From Mercurialis annua (taxonomy: Eukaryota; Streptophyta; Magnoliopsida; Malpighiales; Euphorbiaceae), in the NCBI RefSeq assembly GCF_937616625.2, contig NC_065577.1:1-64000 (forward strand): DNA of 64,000 nt. The letters are read 5' to 3'. Within the stretch, counting starts at the first letter, position 1; each line of letters starts with the position of its first letter. The notes under the pieces are model-generated. The model worked only from the letters and a program-made list of their open reading frames with translations, ran no database searches and was not told the DNA's origin. A program made the translations under genes and the position numbers. This document shows positions 51,162-62,534 of the stretch, piece by piece.

Positions 51162-53527
51162 TTTTGGGGAATGCAGAAAAACCCCAAAGACAGGATAAAA
51201 CGATAATTAATTTATTAAATAACTTTTATATGATTTTCAATAATCCCAACTAGAAACGTTGTCCCAATAACCGATAATTTATCGAGCTAACAAAATTCCT
51301 AGTCAAACTCACTTTTCAAAAATCCCTTTTCTAGCCTACTTCGGGCTATCAAAATGCTTACATAAAACGGTCTGATTAACAAACTAATTGAACATTCATA
51401 TTGCCTGTAACACTGTCTAAATCTTTTGTTTAGGTTCCAACTTCATCCGGTTTGCTTATAGGGTTAAAAAACGCACCCAAACTCCCCTCCCTGAGCTGTT
51501 TTGGGGAATGCACAAAAATCCTAAAAACGGGATTAAACGATAATTTATTTATCAAATAACTTTTCTATGATTTTAAATAATCTCAACTAGTTATCTTGTC
51601 CCAATAACAGATAACTTATAGACCTAACAAAATTCCTAGTTAAACTCAACTTTTCAAAAATCCCTTTTCTAGCCTACTTCGGGCTATCAAAATGCTTACA
51701 TAAAACGGTCTGATTAACAAACTAATTGAATATTCATATTGCCTGTAAAACTGTCTAAATCTTGTGTTCATGTTCCAACTTCATCCGATACGCTTATAGG
51801 GTTAAAAAACGCACCCAAACTCCCCTCCCTGGGCTGTTTTGGGGAATTCACAAAAATCCCAAAAACGGGATTAAAAGATAATTTATTTATCAAATAACTT
51901 TTCTATGATTTTAAATAATCCCAACTAGATATGTTGTCCCAATAACAGATAACTTATCGACCTAACAAAATTCATAATTAAACTCAACTTTTCAAAAATC
52001 CCTTTTCTAGCCTACTTCGGGTTATCAAAATGCTTACATAAAACAGGCTGATTAACAAACTAATTGAACATTATTATTGTCTTCAACACCCTCTAAAACT
52101 TTCGTTGAGGTTCCAACTTCATCTGGTACGCTTATAGGGTCAAAAAAAAAGCACCCAGACTCCCCTCCCTGAGCTGTTTTGGGGAATGCAGAAAAGCCCC
52201 AAAAACAGGATAAAACGATAATTAATTTATTAAATAACTTTTATATGATTTTCAATAATCCCAACTAGAAACGTTGTCCGAATAACGATAATTTTATCGA
52301 GCTAACAAAATTCCTAGTCAAACTCAACTTTTCAAAAATCCCTTTTCTAGCCTACTTCGGGCTATCAAAATGCTTACATAAAACGGTCTGATTAACAAAG
52401 TAATTGTATATTTATATTGTCTGTAACACTGTCTAAATCGTTTGTTCAGGTTCCAACTTCATCCGGTACGCTTATAGGGTTAAAAAACAAACCCAAACTC
52501 CCCTCCCTGAGCTGTTTTGGGGAATTAACAAAAACCCCAAAAACGGGATAAAACGATAATTTATTTATCAAATAACTTTTATATGATTTTTAATAATCCC
52601 AACTAGAAACGTTGTCCGAATAACCGATAATTTATCGAGCAAACAAAATTCCTCGTTAAACTCAACTTTTCAAAAATCCCTTTTCTAGCCTACTTCGGGC
52701 TATCAAAACGCTTATATAAAACGGTCTAATTAACAAACTAATTGAATATTAATATTGTCTGTAACACTGTCTAGATCTTTTGTTCAGGTTCCAACTTCAT
52801 CCGGTACGCTTATAGGGTCAAAAAAGCACCCAAACTCCCCTCCCTGAGCTGTTTTGGGGAATGCAGAAAAGCCCCAAAAATGGGATAAAATGATAATTCA
52901 TTTATCAAATAAATCTTCTATTATTTTAATTAATCCCAACTAGAAACGTTGTCTGAATAACCGATAACTTATCGAGCTAACAGAATTCCTAGTTAAACTC
53001 AACTTTTTAAAAATTCATTTTCTAGCCTACTTCGGGCTATCAAAGCGCTTACTTAACACAGTCTGATTACCAAACTAATTGAACATTCTTATTTTCTTCA
53101 ACACCCTATAAAACTTCCGTTGAGGTTCCAACTTCGTCTGTTACGCGTAGGGGGTCAAAACACATACCCAAACTCCCCTCCCTTAGCTATTTTTGGGAAT
53201 GCAGAATAGCCCCAAAAATAGGATAAAACGATAATTAATTTATCAAATAACTTTTCTATGATTTTCAATAATCCCAACTAGAAACGTTGTCCGAATAACC
53301 GATAATTTATCGAGCTAACAAAATTCCTAGTCAAACTCAACTTTTCAAAAATCCCTTTTCTAGCCTACTTCGGGCTATCAAAATGCTAACATAAAACGGT
53401 CTAATTAACAAACTAATTGAATATTCATATTGTCTGTAACACTGTCTAGATCTTTTGTTCAGGTTCCAACTTCATCCGGTACGCTTATAGGGTAAAAAAA
53501 AGCACCCAAACTCCCCTCCCTGAGCTG
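51162..53527 (-). repeat. 7-mer higher-order unit, copy 2 (2366 bp)
   Basis: Repeats the second to seventh monomer types of 48796-51161. The mark TTAGCTATTTTTGGG at 50817 recurs at 53183, a step of 2366 bp. The last monomer here is the GGGTAAAAAAAAGCACCC type. Confidence 0.75.
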
Positions 53528-56500
53528 TTTTGGGGAATGCAGAAAAGCCCCAAAAATGGGATAAAATGATAATTCATTTATCAAATAACTCTTCTATTAT
53601 TTTAATTAATCCCAACTAGAAACGTTGTCTGAATTATCGAGCTAACAGAATTCCTAGTTAAACTCAACTTTTTAAAAATTTATTTTCTAGCGTACTTCGG
53701 GCTATCAAAGCGCTTACTTAACACAGTCTGATTACCAAACTAATTTAACATTCTTATTGTCTTCAACACACTATAAAACTTCCGTTGAGGTTCCAACTTC
53801 GTCCTGTACGCGTAGGGGGTCAAAACACATACCCAAACTCCGCTCCCTGAGCTGTTTTGGGGAATGCAGAGCCCCAAAAATAGGATAAAACTATAATTAA
53901 TTTGTCAAATAACTTTTCTATGATTTTCAATAATTCCAACTAGAAACGTTGTCCGAATAACCGATAATTTATCGAGCTAACAAAATTCCTAGTCAAACTC
54001 AACTTTTCAAAAATCCCTTTTCTAGCCTACTTCGGGCTATAAAAATGCTTACATAAAACGGTCTAATTAACAAAATAATTGAATATTCATATTGTCTGTA
54101 ACACTGTCTAGATCTTGAGTTCAGGTTCCAACTTCATCCGGTACGCTTATAGGGTCAAAAAAAGCACCCAAACTCCCCTCCCTGAGCTGTTTTGGGGAAT
54201 GCAGAAAAGCCCCAAAAATGGTATAAAATGATAATTCATTTATCAAATAACTCTTCTATTATTTTAATTAATCCCAACTACAAACGTTGTCTGAATAACC
54301 GATAACTTATCGAGCTAACAGAATTCCTAGTTAAACTCAACTTTTTAAAAATTCTTTTCTAGCCTACTTCGGGCTATCAAAGATCTTACTTAACACAGTC
54401 TGATTACCAAACTAATTGAACAATCTTATTGTCTTCAACACACTATAAAACTTCCGTTGAGGTTCCAACTTCGTCCTGTACACGTAGGGGGTCAAAACAC
54501 ATACCCAAACTCCCCTCCCTGAGCTATTTTGGGGAATGCAGAAAAGCCCCAAAAATGGGATAAAACGATAATTAATTTATCAAATAACTTTTATATGATT
54601 TTCAATAATCCCAACTAGAAACGTTGTCCGAATAACCGATAATTTATCGAGCTAACAAAATTCCTAGTTAAACTCAACTTTTCAAAAATCCCTTTTCTAG
54701 CCTACTTCGGGCTATCAAAATGCTTACATAAAACGGTCTAATTAACAAAATAATTTAATATACATATTGTCTGTAACACTGTCTAGATCTTGTGTTCAGG
54801 TTCCAACTTCATCCGGTACGCTTATAGGGTCAAAAAAAGCACCCAAACTCCCCTCCCTGAGCTGTTTTAGGGAATGCAGAAAAACCCCAAAAATGGGATA
54901 AAATGATAATTCATTTATCAAATAACTCTTCTATTATTTTAATTAATCCCAACTAGAAACGTTGTCTGAATAACCGATAACTTATCGAGCTAACAGAATT
55001 CCTAGTTAAACTCAACTTTTTAAAAATTCTTTTCTAGCCTACTTCGGGCTATCAAAGCGCTTACTTAACACAGTCTGATTACCAAACTAATTGAACATTC
55101 TTATTTTCTTCAACACACTATAAAACTTCCGTTGAGGTTCCAACTTCGTCCTGTACGCGTAGGGGGTCAAAACACATACCCAAACTCCCCTCCCTGAGCT
55201 ATTTTGGGGAATGCAGAAAAGCCCCAAAAATGGGATTAAACGATAATTAATTTATCAAATAACTTTTATATGATTTTCAATAATCCCAACTAGAAACGTT
55301 GTCCGAATAACCGATAATTTATCGAGCTAACAAAATTAACTTTTCAAAAATCCCTTTTCTAGCCTACTTCGGGCTATCAAAATGCTTACATAAAACGGTC
55401 TAATTAACAAACTAATTGAATATTCATATTGTTTGTAACACTGTCTAGATCTTTTGTTCAGGTTCCAACTTCATCCGGTACGCTTATAGGGTAAAAAAAA
55501 GCACCCAAACTCCCCTCCTTGAGCTGTTTTGGGGAATGCAGAAAAGCCCCAAAAATGGGATAAAATGATAATTCATTTATCAAATAACTCTTCTATTATT
55601 TTAATTAATCCCAACTAGAAACGTTGTCTGAATAACCGATAACTTATCGAGCTAACATAATTCCTAGTTAAACTCAACTTTTTAAAAATTTATTTTCTAG
55701 CGTACTTCGGGCTATCAAAGCGCTTACTTAACACAATCTGATTACCAAACTAATTGAACATTCTTATTGTCTTCAACACACTATAAAACTTCCGTTGAGG
55801 TTCCAACTTCGTCCTGTACGCGTAGGGGGTCAAAACACATACCCAAACTCGCCTCCCTGAGCTGTTTTGGGGAATGCAGAGCCCCAAAAATAGGATAAAA
55901 CTATAATTATTTTATCAAATAACTTTTCTATGATTTTCAATAATCCCAACTAGAAACGTTGTCCGAATAACCGATAATTTATCGAGCTAACAAAATTCCT
56001 AGTCAAACTCAACTTTTCAAAAATCCCTTTTCTAGCCTACTTCGGGCTATCAAAATGCTTACATTAAACGGTCTAATTAACAAAATAATTGAATATACAT
56101 ATTGTCTGTAACACTGTCTAGATCTTGTGTTCAGGTTCCAACTTCATCCGGTACGCTTATAGGGTCAAAAAAAGCACCCAAACTCCCCTCCCTGAGCTGT
56201 TTTGGGGAATGCAGAAGCCCCAAAAATGGGATAAAATGATAATTCATTTATCAAATAACTCTTCTATTATTTTAATTAATCCCAACTAGAAACGTTGTCT
56301 GAATAACCGATAACTTATCGAGCTACCAGAATTCCTAGTTAAACTCAACTTTTTAAAAATTCATTTTCTAGCCTACTTCGGACTATCAAAGCGCTTACTT
56401 AACACATTCTGATTACCAAACTAATTGAACATTCTTATTGTCTTCAACACCCTATAAAACTTCCGTTGAGGTTCCAACTTCGTCCGGTACGCGTAGGGGG

Positions 56501-57370
56501 TCAAAATACATACCCAAATTTCCCTCCCTGATCCGTTTTAGGGAATGCAGAGCCCCAAAAATAGGATAAAACGATAATTAATTTATCAAATAACTTTTCT
56601 ATGATTTTCAATAATCACAACTAGATATGTTGTCCCAATAACAGATAACTTATCGACCTAACAAAATTCCTAGTCAAACTCAACTTATCAAAAATCCCTT
56701 TTCTAGCCTACTTCGGGCTATCAAAATGCTTACATAAAACGGTCTGATTACCAAACTAATTGAACATTCTTATTTTCTTCAACACCCTCTAAAACTTCCG
56801 TTGAGGTTCCAACTTCATCCGGTACGCTTATAAGGTCAAAAAAAGCACCCAAACTCCCCTCCCTGAGCTGTTTTGGGAATGCAGAAAAACCCCAAAAACA
56901 GGATAAAACGATAATTAATTTATCAAATAACTTTTATATGATTTTCAATAATCCCAACTAGAAACGTTGTCCGAATAACCGATAATTTATCGAGCTAACA
57001 AAATTCCTAGTCAAACTCAACTTTTCAAAAATCCCATTTCTAGCCTACTTCGGGCTATCACAATGCTTACATAAAACGGTCTAATTAACAAACTAATTGA
57101 ATATTCATATTGTCTGTAACACTGTCTAGATCTTTTGTTCAGGTTCCAACTTCATCCGGTACGCTTATAGGGTCAAAAAAAGCATCCAAACTCCCCTCCC
57201 TGAGATGTTTTGGATAATGCACAAAAACCCCAAAAACGGGATAAAACGATGATTTATTTATCAAATAACTCTTATATGATTTTAAATAATCCCAACTAGA
57301 AACGTTGTCCCAATAACCGATAATTTATCGAGTTAATAAAATTCCTAGTCAAACTAAACTTTTCAAAAAG

Positions 57371-57400
57371 CCCTTTTCTAGCCTACCCTTTTCTAGCCTA
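57371..57400 (-). repeat. 15-bp tandem duplication inside a monomer
   Basis: CCCTTTTCTAGCCTA occurs twice head to tail (57371-57385, 57386-57400). The corresponding monomers at about 61378 and 63037 have one copy, so it arose only in this block or was lost before the others spread. Confidence 0.9.
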
Positions 57401-57946
57401 CTTCGGGCTATCAAAATGCTTACATAAAACGGTCTAATTAACAAACTAATTGAATATTCATATTGTCTGTAACACTGTCTAGATCTTTTCTTTCATGTTC
57501 CAACTTCATCTGGTACGCTTATAGGGTCAAAAAACGCACCCAAACTCCCGTCCCTAAGCTGTTTTGGGGAATGCACAAAAACCCCAAAAACGGGATAAAA
57601 CGATAATTTATTTATCAAATAACTTTTCTATGATTTTAAATAATCCCAACTAGAAATGTTGTCCCAATAACAGATAAGTTAAACTCAACTTTTCAAAAAT
57701 CCCTTTTCTAGCCTACTTCGGGCTATCAAAATGCTTACATAAAACGGTATGATTAACAAACTAATTGAATATTCATATTGCCTGTAACACTGTCTAAATG
57801 TTTTATTCAGGTTCCAACTTCATCCGGTACGCTTATAGGGTTAAAAAACGCACCCAAACTCCCCTCCCTGAGCTGTTTTGGGGAATGCACAAAAATCCTC
57901 AAAACGGGATTCAACGATAATTTATTTATCAATTAACTTTTCTATG

Positions 57947-57956
57947 ATTTTAAATA
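57947..57956. repeat. Target-site duplication, left
   Basis: ATTTTAAATA, part of the normal satellite string ATGATTTTAAATAATCCC. It is repeated exactly at 58938-58947. Confidence 0.9.
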
Positions 57957-58069
57957 GAACAAAGGATCACTTTGGCCCCTCAACTTGGCACAAAGTATAA
58001 AAAACGTCCAAATTAGCAAAACGGGATCACTTTTACCCTGAACTTGTTAAATTTGGTACAAAACCCCCC
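57957..58069 (+). repeat. Left terminal inverted repeat of the transposon
   Basis: Begins GAACAAAGGATCACTTTG and ends at the C-run at 58064-58070. By eye it matches the reverse complement of the right end over about 113 bp with under 20 differences. Within the TIR the string GGATCACTTT followed by CCC and AACTTG occurs twice, so the TIR contains a subterminal repeat that may be a transposase-binding pair (inference). Confidence 0.85.
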
Positions 58070-58297
58070 CTCCCCACTCTCACCCAAGAGAGTGAGATAC
58101 ACTCTCCGGTATTAGGTGGTTTTTTAATGCAAAAAGGTTTCAAATGATCCTAAGTTTTATTTATTTTTTCAAATTAATCCATAATAATTAAAAAATCAAA
58201 TTAATTTCAAAACTTCATATATCAATTTTTTATTAACTAAAAAGATAAGGGATCTTTATGTATTTTTTACAAAAAATATTATTTTTTTTTAAAAAAC

Positions 58298-58568
58298 CGA
58301 TGAGCAGCTGCCGGATTCTTCTCCGGCAGCTGCTCATCGCCGTCTGTGAGAGACGACGTACTCGTCTCTGTGAGAGACGGATCTCGCCGTCTCTCACAGA
58401 GACGAAACTCGTCGTCTCCGTTGAGAGACGAACCAGATGGGTTCGTCTCTCAACGGAGACGACGGTTGTCTCCGTTGAGAGACAAACCCATCTGGGTTTG
58501 TCTCTCAACGAGACAGATCTGTCTCTGTTGAGAGACGAACCCAGATGGGTTCGTCTCTCAACAGAGAC
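58298..58568. repeat. Five-hairpin cluster in the transposon core
   Basis: Five adjacent inverted repeats. H1 58298-58339: perfect 18-bp arms, 6-base loop. H2 58363-58404: perfect 18-bp arms, 6-base loop. H3 58410-58464: perfect 25-bp arms, 5-base loop. H4 58473-58510: perfect 18-bp arms, 2-base loop, extendable with one unpaired base. H5 58521-58568: perfect 22-bp arms, 4-base loop. H3, H4 and H5 share the arm GTCTC(C/T)GTTGAGAGAC at steps of 55 and 53 bp, so they form a tandem array of palindromes. All five are retained in both other copies. Confidence 0.95.
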
Positions 58569-58823
58569 GATCTAACATTTTCTGGCGGCTTGGTCGGATT
58601 CTGGCGGTGCTTGGTCGGATTTTAGCGGTGGTTGGTTGTTTTGGGTGGTGAACCGTGGAGGAGACGGTGGTGAACAGTGGAGAAAGAGGGTGGAGGAAGG
58701 TGGAGCTGTTGAAGAGAAAGAAAAAAAATTGAGAATATTTGAAAAAGGTTTAAAAAGATACCTGAAAATTTAATTATAATTTTTATAAATCTCACTCTCC
58801 AATTAAGTGCCACGTCAGCACAA

Positions 58824-58937
58824 GGGGGGTTTTTGAGCCGGTTTTGTCAAGTTCAGGGTAAAAGTGATCCGGTTTTCTCAATTTGGACGTTTTTGATATT
58901 TTGTGCCAAGTTCGGGGGGTAAAGTGATCCTTCGTTC
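58824..58937 (-). repeat. Right terminal inverted repeat of the transposon
   Basis: Runs from GGGGGGTTTTTGAGCC to GTGATCCTTCGTTC. Its reverse complement begins GAACGAAGGATCACTTTA. It also holds the paired GTGATCC motif. Confidence 0.85.
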
Positions 58938-58947
58938 ATTTTAAATA
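58938..58947. repeat. Target-site duplication, right
   Basis: ATTTTAAATA, after which the satellite resumes in phase with AATCCCAACTAG. The flanking bases (G on the left, C on the right) show that the duplication is 10 bp and not longer. Confidence 0.9.
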
Positions 58948-61524
58948 ATCCCAACTAGATATGTTGTCCCAATAACAGAAAACTTATCGACCTAACAAAA
59001 TTCCTAGTTAAACTCAACTTTTCAAAAATCCCTTTTCTAGCCTACTTCGTGCTATCAAAATGCTTACATAAAACGGTCTGATTAACAAACTAATTGAACA
59101 TTCTTATTGTCTTCAACACCCTCTAAAACTTCCGTTGAGGTTCCAACTTCATCCGGTACGCTTATAAGGTCAAAAAAAGCACCCAAACTCCCCTCCCTGA
59201 GCTGTTTTGGGGAATGCAGAAAAGCCCCAAAAATGGGATAAAACGATAATTAATTTATCAAATAACTTTTATATGATTTTCAATAATCCCAACTAGAAAC
59301 GTTGTCCGAATAACCGATAATTTATCGAGCTAACAAAATTAACTTTTCAAAAATCCCTTTTCTAGCCTACTTCGGGCTATCAAAATGCTTACATAAAACG
59401 GTCTAATTAACAAAATAATTGAATATACATATTGTCTGTAACACTGTCTAGATCTTGTGTTCAGGTTCCAACTTCATCCGGTACGCTTATAGGGTCAAAA
59501 AAAGCACCCAAACTCCCCTCCCTGAGCTGTTTTGGGGAATGCAGAAAAGCCCCAAAAATGGGATAAAATGATAATTCATTTATCAAATAACTCTTCTATT
59601 ATTTTAATTAATCCCAACTAGAAACGTTTTCTGAATAACCGATAACTTATCGAGCTAACATAATCCCTAGTTAAACTCAACTTTTTAAAAATTTATTTTC
59701 TAGCGTACTTCGGGCTATCAAAGCGCTTACTTAACACAATCTGATTACCAAACTAATTGAACATTCTTATTGTCTTCAACACACTATAAAACTTCCGTTG
59801 AGGTTCCAACTTCGTCCCGAACGCGTAGGGGGTCAAAACACATACCCAAACTCCCCTCCCTGAGCTGTTTTGGGGAATGCAGAGCCCCAAAAATAGGATA
59901 AAACTATAATTATTTTATCAAATAACTTTTCTATGATTTTCAATAATCCCAACTAGAAACGTTGTCCGAATAACCGATAATTTATCGAGCTAACAAAATT
60001 CCTAGTCAAACTCAACTTTTCAAAAATCCCTTTTCTAGCCTACTTCGGGCTATCAAAATGCTTACATAAAACGGTCTAATTAACAAAATAATTGAATATA
60101 CATATTGTCTGTAACACTGTCTAGATCTTGTGTTCAGGTTCCAACTTCATCCGGTACGCTTATAGGGTCAAAAAAAGCACCCAAACTCCCCTCCCTGAGC
60201 TGTTTTGGGGAATGCAGAAAAGCCCCAAAAATGGGATAAAATGATAATTCATTTATCAAATAACTCTTTTATTATTTTAATTAATCCCAACTAGAAACGT
60301 TGTCTGAATAACCGATAACTTATCGAGCTAACAGAATTCCTAGTTAAACTCAACTTTTTAAAAATTCATTTTCTAGCCCACTTCGGACTATCAAAGCGCT
60401 TACTTAACACATTCTGATTACCAAACTAATTGAACATTCTTATTGTCTTCAACACCCTATAAAACTTCCGTTGAGGTTCCAACTTCGTCCGGTACGCGTA
60501 GGGGGTCAAAATACATACCCAAATTTCCCTCCCTGAGCCGTTTTAGGGAATGCAGAGCCCCAAAAATAGGATAAAACGATAATTAATTTATCAAATAACT
60601 TTTCTATGATTTTCAATAATCACAACTAGATATGTTGTCCCAATAACAGATAACTTATCGACTTAACAAAATTCCTAGTCAAACTCAACTTATCAAAAAT
60701 CCCTTTTCTAGCCTACTTCGGGCTATCAAAATGCTTACATAAAACGGTCTGATTACCAAACTAATTGAACATTCTTATTTTCTTCAACACCCTATAAAAC
60801 TTCCGTTGAGGTTCCAACTTCATCCGGTACGCTTATAAGGTCAAAAAAATCACCCAAACTCCCCTCCCTGAGCTGTTTTGGGAATGCAGAAAAACCCCAA
60901 AAACAGGATAAAACGATAATTAATTTATCAAATAACTTTTATATGATTTTCAATAATCTCAACTAGAAACGTTGTCCGAATAACCGATAATTTATCGAGC
61001 TAACAAAATTCCTAGTCAAACTCAACTTTTCAAAAATCCCATTTCTAGCCTACTTCGGGCTATCACAATGCTTACATAAAACGGTCTAATTAACAAACTA
61101 ATTGAATATTCATATTGTCTGTAACACTGTCTAGATCTTTTGTTCAGGTTCCAACTTCATCCGGTACGCTTATAGGGTCAAAAAAAGCATCCAAACTCCC
61201 CTCCCTGAGATGTTTTGGAGAATGCACAAAAACCCCAAAAACGGGATAAAACAATGATTTATTTATCAAATAACTCTTATATGATTTTAAATAATCCCAA
61301 CTAGAAACGTTGTCCCAATAACCGATAATTTATCGAGTTAACAAAATTCCTAGTCAAACTCAACTTTTCAAAAATCCCTTTTCTAGCCTACTTCGGGCTA
61401 TCAAAATGCTTACATAAAACGGTCTGATTAACAAACTAATTGAATATTCATATTGTCTGTAACACTGTCTAGATCTTTTCTTTCATGTTCCAACTTCATC
61501 TGGTACGCTTATAGGGTCAAAAAA
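58948..61524 (-). repeat. Satellite between transposon copies 1 and 2
   Basis: About 2.6 kb of reverse-orientation 338-bp satellite resuming in phase after the transposon. Monomers show GCAGAGCCCC deletions near 59879 and 60552 and the weak-motif variant CTCCCTGAGCCGTTTTAGGG near 60529. No gene was seen. Confidence 0.9.
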
Positions 61525-62534
61525 TCAAATTAATTTTAAAACTTCATATATCAATTTTTTATTAACTAAAAAGATAAGGGATCTTTATGTATTTTTTACA
61601 AAAAATATTAGTTTTTTTTAAAAAAACCGATGAGCAGCTGCCGGATTCTTCTCCGGCAGCTGCTCATCGCCGTCTGTGAGAGACGACGTACTCGTCTCTG
61701 TGAGAGACGGATCTCGCCGTCTCTCACAGAGACGAAACTCGTCGTCTCCGTTGAGAGACGAACCAGATGGGTTCGTCTCTCAACGGAGACGACGGTTGTC
61801 TCCGTTGAGAGACAAACCCATCTGGGTTTGTCTCTCAACGAGACAGATCTGTCTCTGTTGAGAGACGAACCCAGATGGGTTCGTCTCTCAACAGAGACGA
61901 TCCAACATTTTCTGGCGGCTTGGTCGGATTCTGGCGGTGCTTGGTCGGATTTTAGCGGTGGTTGGTTGTTTTGGGTGGTGAACCGTGGAGGAGACGGTGG
62001 TGAACAGTGGAGAAAGAGGGTGGAGGAAGGTGGAGCTGTTGAAGAGAAAGAAAAAAATTTGAGAATATTTGAAAAAGGTTTAAAAAGATACCTGAAAATT
62101 TAATTATAATTTTTATAAATCTCACTCTCCAATTAAGTGCCACGACAGCACAAGGGGGGTTTTTGAGCCGGTTTTGTCAAGTTCAGGGTAAAAGTGATCC
62201 GGTTTTCTCAATTTGGACGTTTTTGATATTTTGTGCCAAGTTCGGGGGGTAAAGTGATCCTTCGTTGATTTTAAATAATCCCAACTAGATATGTTGTCCC
62301 AATAACAGATAACTTATCGACCTAACAAAATTCCTAGTTAAACTCAACTTTTCAAAAATCCCTTTTCTAGCCTACTTCGTGCTATCAAAATGCTTACATA
62401 AAACGGTCTGATTAACAAACTAATTGAACATTCTTATTGTCTTCAACACCCTCTAAAACTTCCGTTGAGGTTCCAACTTCATCCGGTACGCTTATAAGGT
62501 CAAAAAAAGCACCCAAACTCCCCTCCCTGAGCTG
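59205..62534. repeat. 4-kb segmental duplication, unit 2 (shortened to 3330 bp)
   Basis: Tandem copy of unit 1: base 59341 aligns with 55338. It lacks 661 bp (equivalent to 57535-58195), which removes the end of the satellite block and the left part of the transposon, and it lacks the 15-bp duplication. Confidence 0.8.
61525..62267. mobile_element. Truncated transposon copy 2 (left part missing)
   Basis: Starts inside the element, at the base equivalent to 58196 of copy 1, joined to satellite through the A6 run at 61519-61524. It keeps the hairpin cluster (61628-61898), the GC-richer part and the right TIR. The left TIR and left 239 bp are absent. The final base is G instead of C, followed by ATTTTAAATAATCCC. 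There is no target-site duplication because the left flank is a deletion junction. It cannot be mobilised without the left TIR. Confidence 0.9.

Larger units (their letters stand above)
10420..57956 (-). repeat. Subtelomeric satellite array, reverse orientation
   Basis: About 140 monomers of the same 338-bp satellite, all reversed. The conserved motif now reads CTGAGCTG or CTAAGCTG. Monomer 5' ends lie at 10628, 10966, 11304, 11642, 11980 and onward at strict 338-bp steps to 23134. After that small indels appear (317, 337, 339, 335 bp steps). The most conserved parts are the G-rich start (C-rich on this strand, CCCAAACTCCCCTCCCTGAG) and the block CTAGCCTACTTCGGGCTATC. No gene, tRNA, rRNA or other unique sequence was found in it. 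Confidence 0.97.
53528..57956 (-). repeat. Diverged inner satellite with a dimeric pattern
   Basis: Two monomer kinds alternate at roughly 0.67 kb. One has AAGCGCTTACTTAACAC with GCGTAGGGGGTC; the other has GTCTAGATC with TTATAGGGTC. Short deletions are frequent: GCAGAGCCCC (53867, 55877, 56547), GAATTATCGAGC (53632), AAAATTCTTTTCTAG (54350, 55024) and AAATTAACTTTTC (55334). A 15-bp tandem duplication of CCCTTTTCTAGCCTA sits at 57371-57400. This is the least uniform part of the array. Confidence 0.8.
57957..58937. mobile_element. Non-autonomous Mutator-like element, intact copy (981 bp)
   Basis: The element lies in a satellite monomer and is flanked by a 10-bp direct repeat ATTTTAAATA (57947-57956 and 58938-58947), a target-site duplication of satellite sequence. 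Its ends are long terminal inverted repeats of about 113 bp. No transposase is encoded. The interior holds an AT-rich left part, five consecutive hairpins (58298-58568) and a GC-richer, purine-biased right part (about 58575-58720). Long TIRs with an 8-11 bp duplication are typical of the Mutator superfamily; hAT (8 bp), CACTA (3 bp) and Harbinger (3 bp) fit less well. The short open frames inside are translations of hairpin sequence and differ between copies, so I do not call a protein. Confidence 0.85.
55202..59204. repeat. 4-kb segmental duplication, unit 1 (with the intact transposon)
   Basis: 4003 bp of satellite plus the 981-bp transposon. Private marks such as AAATTAACTTTTC (aligned base 55338) and TGAGATGTTTTGG (57203) recur in unit 2 about 4.0 kb later. 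Confidence 0.8.

Noticed and set aside
10420..57956. Centromeric satellite
   Set aside because: The array joins the telomere directly and no centromeric retrotransposon is present. A subtelomeric satellite is the simpler reading.
58233..58813. Opposite-strand and alternate-frame open frames in the transposon (58233-58508, 58346-58531, 58622-58813 and their counterparts in copies 2 and 3)
   Set aside because: Palindromes leave both strands open at once, and the sequences are low-complexity. The 63-codon frame is present in each copy only because the copies are recent duplicates.
61630..62103. A 157-codon open frame in truncated transposon copy 2, also open in copy 3 (63291-63764)
   Set aside because: Most of it is the translation of the hairpin array, giving repeated ERRT/STET-like strings. 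In copy 1 a single base change creates a stop after the hairpins. No promoter, intron pattern or domain supports it.
61525..62267. Copies 2 and 3 as independent transposon insertions
   Set aside because: They lack the left TIR and any target-site duplication, share an identical left junction and right-end substitution, and sit in duplicated satellite flanks.
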